NCBI GenBank assembly: GCA_036251205.1
Contig: CP133958.1
Location: 2,035,210 to 2,099,209, forward strand
Origin: Orbaceae bacterium BiB
GTDB taxonomy: Bacteria; Pseudomonadota; Gammaproteobacteria; Enterobacterales; Orbaceae
Length of the DNA stretch: 64,000 nucleotides
Direction: 5' to 3'
In this document: piece after piece, positions 59,943 to 64,000 of the stretch
Position numbering within the stretch: the first letter of the stretch is position 1
How the letters are laid out: every line of letters starts with the position of its first letter
The notes under the pieces: model-generated
What the model saw: the letters and a program-made list of their open reading frames with translations, nothing else
Told to the model about the DNA's origin: nothing
Database searches by the model: none
Position numbers and translations under genes: made by a program

Positions 59943-61517
59943 TTATGAAACGTTACTTAGGTGAGGAAATACATTAGACGCATTGATTTTATTAAATGAT
60001 GACCTCTGCATATCAACACTTGATTTTAAACTCTCAATATCCGCCATTAATGCGCCAAAGGTAGACGCGTCACTATTGACTAAAATCTCGTAGTTGTTTA
60101 CTACTGAATTGCTATTGTTAGCCGTGTTATTTATTGCGCTTTGTAAGGGATTCGGTGCTGATAACTCGTTATAATTTGAAAGTTTGTTACTATCTACGCC
60201 AATCAGCCCACTTGTTTTATTTTTTATCCCTGTATCGCTATCGGTTTCCAATAGTGAATTTAAATGATCGAAAATGTAAGGGGAGTATTTGAGCCAGTCA
60301 AGAATCCCACCATTAAAGCTGCCTTCATTATTTTTAAACTTAATAACGCCATTTTCTCGATCGATAGATTCAATATTATCATCTAACCGTTTTAATACTT
60401 CGCCTTTCTGTCCCTCTGCTTTATCTTGTTTTTCCTCAACATTATTTAAATAATCTAAACCTGCCTTTTTCTGCGTGGTGTACAGTCCGTCCTTGCCAAA
60501 GAGTAAATCAACGCCTTTACTGACGCCCGTCACCAACACGTTAACAAGGTCTAACGCATCCTCAACCATAGGGGCGAGTATTGCGCTATTGGTTGCTAAA
60601 TTGGTATAGATTTTATTAAGTTTAACGCTTGCCCCTGTCCATTTCTCCCCTGCGAGATTAATCGCGTTATCTAACTCTTTTTCGCTCGTTTCTAGTTCTA
60701 TTTTATTTTTTCGGCTGCGTTCGACTTGTGCCAGTGTGCTAATCGCCTGTTTTTCGCCAGTGTTTAAGTTAGAATTAAAGTTATTATCTGATAGGGCAGA
60801 GTACTCAGCATCATTTAACCCCATATAAAAGGCTACTTGTTTCCTTTTAAAGTCGTCCTTAATGCCGTTTAATACTTCTGATATATCCCGTAATGTTTTT
60901 AATGGTGCTGTATCTAAATAATCAACCTGTTTATTACTACCTGATCGGGCGTTAAGGTTTGTAATCATGTTTAATATATCGGGATCTAACGCGCCATTAG
61001 TTTTATAGCCTGACTGATTAAGGCTTAATTTATTGACTAATCCGTCAAGCGTTCCTGCGTTTTGATTGCCTAGTTTTAACGCCTGATGTACTGCCTCGAT
61101 ATCTTTCGCGCTTGCCGTGCTTGTTCTTGCTTGGTTAGCGAGTGACGTAACATCATTAGCCGATTTATTCGCGCCGTCTTTAATTCCTTTCATACCAAAG
61201 GATAAGCCACTAATTGCCCCCATAATTTTAAATATTCGGGTTAGTTCGTTAAAATTAGCTTTATTTTCCTTTAACGCGTCCTTTTTTTGCTTAATCTCTT
61301 TGTCGCTTATCTTCTTGGTTTTATCGGCGCGTATCTTTTCCGTTTTACCTATTTTTTTATCTAATACGCCAGCATCTTTTAATACTTTGTTGATGTTTTC
61401 AGATACGCCTTTTAATGCTGTTTGTGATTCCTCGAGCGATTTTATAAACTGCGATACGCCCTCAGCTTTTAACTCTAACTTCATTTCGTCAATCGTTTGA
61501 CTGCTCATACTTTCCAC
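59943..61517 (-). CDS. Phage tail tape-measure-like protein
   Basis: 524-residue helical protein with charged coiled coil at residues ~55-95 (KIRADKTKKISDKEIKQKKD), a hydrophobic glycine-rich stretch near residues 95-110 (IMGAISGLSFGMKGIKDG), and a second helical region (residues ~265-360). Position between tail chaperone genes and the hub gene is where tape-measure genes lie. It is short for a tape measure, which would imply a short tail. No lysozyme or peptidase domain seen. Confidence 0.65.
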   Translation of the reverse strand: MESMSSQTIDEMKLELKAEGVSQFIKSLEESQTALKGVSENINKVLKDAGVLDKKIGKTEKIRADKTKKISDKEIKQKKDALKENKANFNELTRIFKIMGAISGLSFGMKGIKDGANKSANDVTSLANQARTSTASAKDIEAVHQALKLGNQNAGTLDGLVNKLSLNQSGYKTNGALDPDILNMITNLNARSGSNKQVDYLDTAPLKTLRDISEVLNGIKDDFKRKQVAFYMGLNDAEYSALSDNNFNSNLNTGEKQAISTLAQVERSRKNKIELETSEKELDNAINLAGEKWTGASVKLNKIYTNLATNSAILAPMVEDALDLVNVLVTGVSKGVDLLFGKDGLYTTQKKAGLDYLNNVEEKQDKAEGQKGEVLKRLDDNIESIDRENGVIKFKNNEGSFNGGILDWLKYSPYIFDHLNSLLETDSDTGIKNKTSGLIGVDSNKLSNYNELSAPNPLQSAINNTANNSNSVVNNYEILVNSDASTFGALMADIESLKSSVDMQRSSFNKINASNVFPHLSNVS

Positions 61518-61534
61518 CTTGTAAAAAGAGACGA

Positions 61535-61762
61535 TTAAATCGTCCCTAAGTTTATCGAATGATGACCGCTATTTTTTCTATTAATAACGCCTTGATTGTA
61601 GTTATCAACCTGTAAAACCTCTGCCATAATGAATAAATCCGTTAATGAGTAGTATTCTTGTAACTCTTTTAATGTCGCCTTACCGGTTGAGATTAGCGCG
61701 CCACAATAAGAGCCAATATTCACATATCCCTTAAAATTGTACTTGCTCGGTTGATAGGGCAA
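61535..61762 (-). CDS. Phage tail assembly chaperone-like protein, small
   Basis: 75-residue protein (KYNFKGYVNIGSYCGALIS, TLKELQEYYSLTDLFIMAEVL) between the larger tail chaperone and the tape measure, the usual place of the frameshifted second chaperone (gpGT of lambda type). It has its own ATG; no clear slippery site was found at the end of the preceding gene, so it may be a separate gene. Confidence 0.55.
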   Translation of the reverse strand: MPYQPSKYNFKGYVNIGSYCGALISTGKATLKELQEYYSLTDLFIMAEVLQVDNYNQGVINRKNSGHHSINLGTI

Positions 61763-61773
61763 GTTTAACGGCT

Positions 61774-62127
61774 TTATTCTTCGGTAAAATTTACTATCAT
61801 ACTTAACGCCTCACCACGCAAACGGATAACGGTACTAATATCCTCTATATCGTCGCCTGTTTGGTCTATCTTTCTGGCGGTACTAATATCGTTAGGATTA
61901 GGCACATATTTCACTAAATACAGTAATGATTCCCATAATTCGCGCCCCTCTTTAGTGGTTGTTTTCATCATTAACGATTGAGGTGTTACGTCCTCGCCAC
62001 ATAATGAAAAGGCTTGATTGAATAGCTTTTCACCAATAAACGCGTTAGGCTCTGTCACTAGAAATACTTTGCCATTGTCGCGCCCTGATTCGGTGTTGAT
62101 AGTAATTAATTTTGTTGCTCTAGCCAT
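61774..62127 (-). CDS. Phage tail assembly chaperone-like protein
   Basis: 117-residue protein beginning ITINTESGRDNGKVFLVTE, wording common to tail assembly chaperones that precede tape-measure genes in Mu- and P22-like tail modules. It begins one base after the end of the primase-helicase gene, implying translational coupling with a replication gene, which is odd for a tail gene. Confidence 0.6.
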   Translation of the reverse strand: MARATKLITINTESGRDNGKVFLVTEPNAFIGEKLFNQAFSLCGEDVTPQSLMMKTTTKEGRELWESLLYLVKYVPNPNDISTARKIDQTGDDIEDISTVIRLRGEALSMIVNFTEE

Positions 62128-62128
62128 T

Positions 62129-64000
62129 TTATTTATTTCCTCTTTTTGTTGGTTGTTTATGCTCTGATGCTTTTACTATGTAAAACTCTTTTTCATTTAG
62201 CCAGTCGGTCGCCTCCGCTTCCTCGCTATAAATTAGATTGGTTTTTATTGCGCCATTTAATAACCTTTCAAGGTATTTTATCCCCCTCATTTTAATAATT
62301 TCTTTAAACTGATTTTTAAACGTTGGTATGCTGATTCTAGGCTCACCGCCCACATTCGCGCCATAATAAGCACGGTAGCCATGATATAAGTATTTTTTAG
62401 GGTCGTACTTGTGCCAGTTTTCCGTCTTTTGCCCTATGCCTAAACCGTCTGGGGTATCTAGTGGAATGAGGTAGCAACAAAAATCATAAATAGGGCTATT
62501 ATTCCGCTTGATTTCTTCGGCTTCATCTGATGATTTTAATTGCTCCAGTTGTTTAATTGTTTCCTTGTCGTCGCTAAAGGTATTCAATAAATAATTAATA
62601 ATGAACGGCAGTTCTGCGCTTATCTTGTCCAGTAAATTCGGGTCTCGCTCGTTTGACGGTATAACGTTATTAAATACTAGCCTAATATGTCGCCTATCTA
62701 TTCCGCTATCGCTACCTTTGAAAACCATAGGGGAATTATTAACAGCTAATATCACCGCTTTAGGTTTAAATGAATGGGCTTGCTTATATTTGGGGTCTAC
62801 GTCTATATTATCGCCTGATGATAGTTTTTTGAGTAGGTCGCCCTCTCCCTGATACTGTGATTGGTCGGATAAGATTAACAGCGTTTTATCAATTAAAGCC
62901 GTTCTAGTTGATGTCTTTCGCTCCAGCTCTTTAATATCACAATCAGCCGTATTGACCTCACCAACAAGCAAGCGCGCAATTTCTGAAAACGTGCTTTTCC
63001 CTGTACCGCCTGACCCTGTAAGCTCTATAAAATAATGCCATTCATGCCGATTAGCTAAAATAATATAGAGTATTGCCAATGCGCCCATTAATTTACTTTT
63101 ATCTTGGTTAGTCGCATTAGATAAGAATTTATAAAATAGGGGTGCGCCAGTCTCTAAGCTGTCGTTAGTTTGGCTTTTATGATAAGTAATACCGTTGGTA
63201 CTGGTGTTATAGTTTAGTTTATTGTGAGGCGCGAAAGTCATATCATTAACGCAGTAAGCCCCATTATCAAAATAGATATAGCCTTGTTTTTGCTCTTTGA
63301 TAATAGGTGATTTTAATAGTGCGAGTCTTGTAACGCGCTCTACATTATCAATACTATAATCAATGTTGTTATCTTCGTAGATTGAAATTAAATTATCCAG
63401 TAATTCAAATTCCCCTAAACGTCGCCACTGCTTACCAGTGAAGAAATATGCCTCTTTAATGCCTCGATTATAGGCAAGGTTTCCATGATATGAATTAACG
63501 AGAATATCCGCGCGCTTATTTGCAGGGGTATTACTTTGTAGTCTTACTTCTTCGCGTCTACTTGGCTCTGGTTGTGATTTTAAGCCTATTTCTCGCATTA
63601 CCTGAGTAAACGCCTTACTTGTTTCTATAATGCCGTGATGCGCTGCGTAGTCGTTCCAATCCGCTTTATAATCCGTATTGGGTGCGGCTAAATAACCGCC
63701 CACACATTCAAGGGCTTTAATTGCTTTCTCTACGCCAGTATTAACACTATTCCCTATGTCATTATCTGCGCCTATGATGATTTTAGCAGTTGGATTAACT
63801 TCACGGATTGCTTTAGCTACATGAATAAGGTTTCCTGCGTCCAGTGCGATAATAATCAATTTATCCTGATTAAACTCTCGCAAGGTTAAACCTGTCGCCA
63901 GTCCCTCGCAAATAATAACCCCGTTCTCGCTTTTCAGTTGTAGACTTATACCCTCGACTGGTACAAGTGAGTTACTGGCTATCGCGATAAATGCGCCTTT
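62129..64000 (-). CDS. Toprim/D5-like primase-helicase (5' end outside the window)
   Basis: At least 623 residues; the frame is open to the window edge. The N-terminal visible part is a Toprim segment: VIICEGLATGLTL, IIALDAGN, IIIGADND. The C-terminal part is an SF3/D5-type helicase: Walker A GSGGTGKST, then LLILSDQSQ, VILAVNNSPMVF and GIDRRHIRLVF. Such proteins prime and unwind DNA in P4-like satellites, PICIs and temperate phages. It heads a leftward operon continuing into tail genes, and it starts the phage-like block at the right edge. Confidence 0.87.
   Translation of the reverse strand, partial: KGAFIAIASNSLVPVEGISLQLKSENGVIICEGLATGLTLREFNQDKLIIIALDAGNLIHVAKAIREVNPTAKIIIGADNDIGNSVNTGVEKAIKALECVGGYLAAPNTDYKADWNDYAAHHGIIETSKAFTQVMREIGLKSQPEPSRREEVRLQSNTPANKRADILVNSYHGNLAYNRGIKEAYFFTGKQWRRLGEFELLDNLISIYEDNNIDYSIDNVERVTRLALLKSPIIKEQKQGYIYFDNGAYCVNDMTFAPHNKLNYNTSTNGITYHKSQTNDSLETGAPLFYKFLSNATNQDKSKLMGALAILYIILANRHEWHYFIELTGSGGTGKSTFSEIARLLVGEVNTADCDIKELERKTSTRTALIDKTLLILSDQSQYQGEGDLLKKLSSGDNIDVDPKYKQAHSFKPKAVILAVNNSPMVFKGSDSGIDRRHIRLVFNNVIPSNERDPNLLDKISAELPFIINYLLNTFSDDKETIKQLEQLKSSDEAEEIKRNNSPIYDFCCYLIPLDTPDGLGIGQKTENWHKYDPKKYLYHGYRAYYGANVGGEPRISIPTFKNQFKEIIKMRGIKYLERLLNGAIKTNLIYSEEAEATDWLNEKEFYIVKASEHKQPTKRGNK

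Noticed and set aside
61762-61774. Programmed frameshift joining the two tail chaperone genes
   Set aside because: No convincing slippery heptamer was seen near the junction and the second gene has its own ATG.

Overview
The window is an AT-rich chromosomal segment of a Gram-negative gammaproteobacterium. Its housekeeping proteins are close to Enterobacterales/Pasteurellales versions (lpxA, lpxB, fabZ, dsbC, recJ, mpl, ettA, malI/malX/malY, ptsH/ptsI/crr), but the low GC and some gene neighbourhoods point to a relative such as Orbaceae (Gilliamella/Orbus type). That placement is inference from protein resemblance and composition.

Layout. 1-1.1 kb: end of a PBP5-type carboxypeptidase and ybeD. 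1.2-3.9 kb: a small accessory patch (YezG-like immunity protein, a HEPN-motif protein, a dead integrase, a tandem-hairpin array) next to a tRNA-His/tRNA-Pro operon. 4-7.2 kb: cysteine desulfidase divergent from a sigma-54 activator, with a -24/-12 promoter and two matching palindromes between them. 7.3-9.9 kb: ptsH-ptsI-crr. 10-14 kb: pgi, then fhs translationally coupled to a small ferredoxin. 14.1-20.2 kb: sohB, xerD-dsbC-recJ, mpl. 20.2-24.2 kb: malY-malX divergent from malI. 24.4-33.5 kb: ettA, two paralogous exported proteins, an MFS transporter, argD with tandem ARG boxes, engB, tusDC without tusB, an FkpA-like lipoprotein. 33.7-36.8 kb: fabZ-lpxA-lpxB-rnhB. 37-42.3 kb: macAB facing a two-component system. 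42.6-45.6 kb: a cold-shock protein and an autotransporter gene destroyed by an IS3-family element.

45.8-54.6 kb is a carbohydrate catabolic island: a galactitol-type PTS (EIIA, EIIB, EIIC), a PRD/PTS-domain activator, a class II aldolase, and two DhaK/DhaL kinase pairs in convergent operons. The likely scheme is phosphorylating uptake of a polyol or ketose, aldol cleavage to DHAP plus an aldehyde, and kinase steps on dihydroxyacetone or a related short ketose. The substrate cannot be read from the sequence.

54.8-57.2 kb holds a YgiW-type OB-fold protein, a 24-codon membrane ORF and a secreted carboxylesterase. From about 57.2 kb to the window end the DNA looks like the edge of a prophage or satellite: a 1-kb non-coding stretch rich in C-runs, a short DHDPS-family aldolase, then a leftward operon in which a Toprim/D5-like primase-helicase is followed directly by tail chaperone, tape-measure and baseplate-hub genes.

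The most unusual items are the paired operators at the cysteine desulfidase locus, the hairpin array and HEPN island beside tRNA-Pro, the twin DhaKL island, and the primase-plus-tail cassette bordered by a DHDPS homologue.
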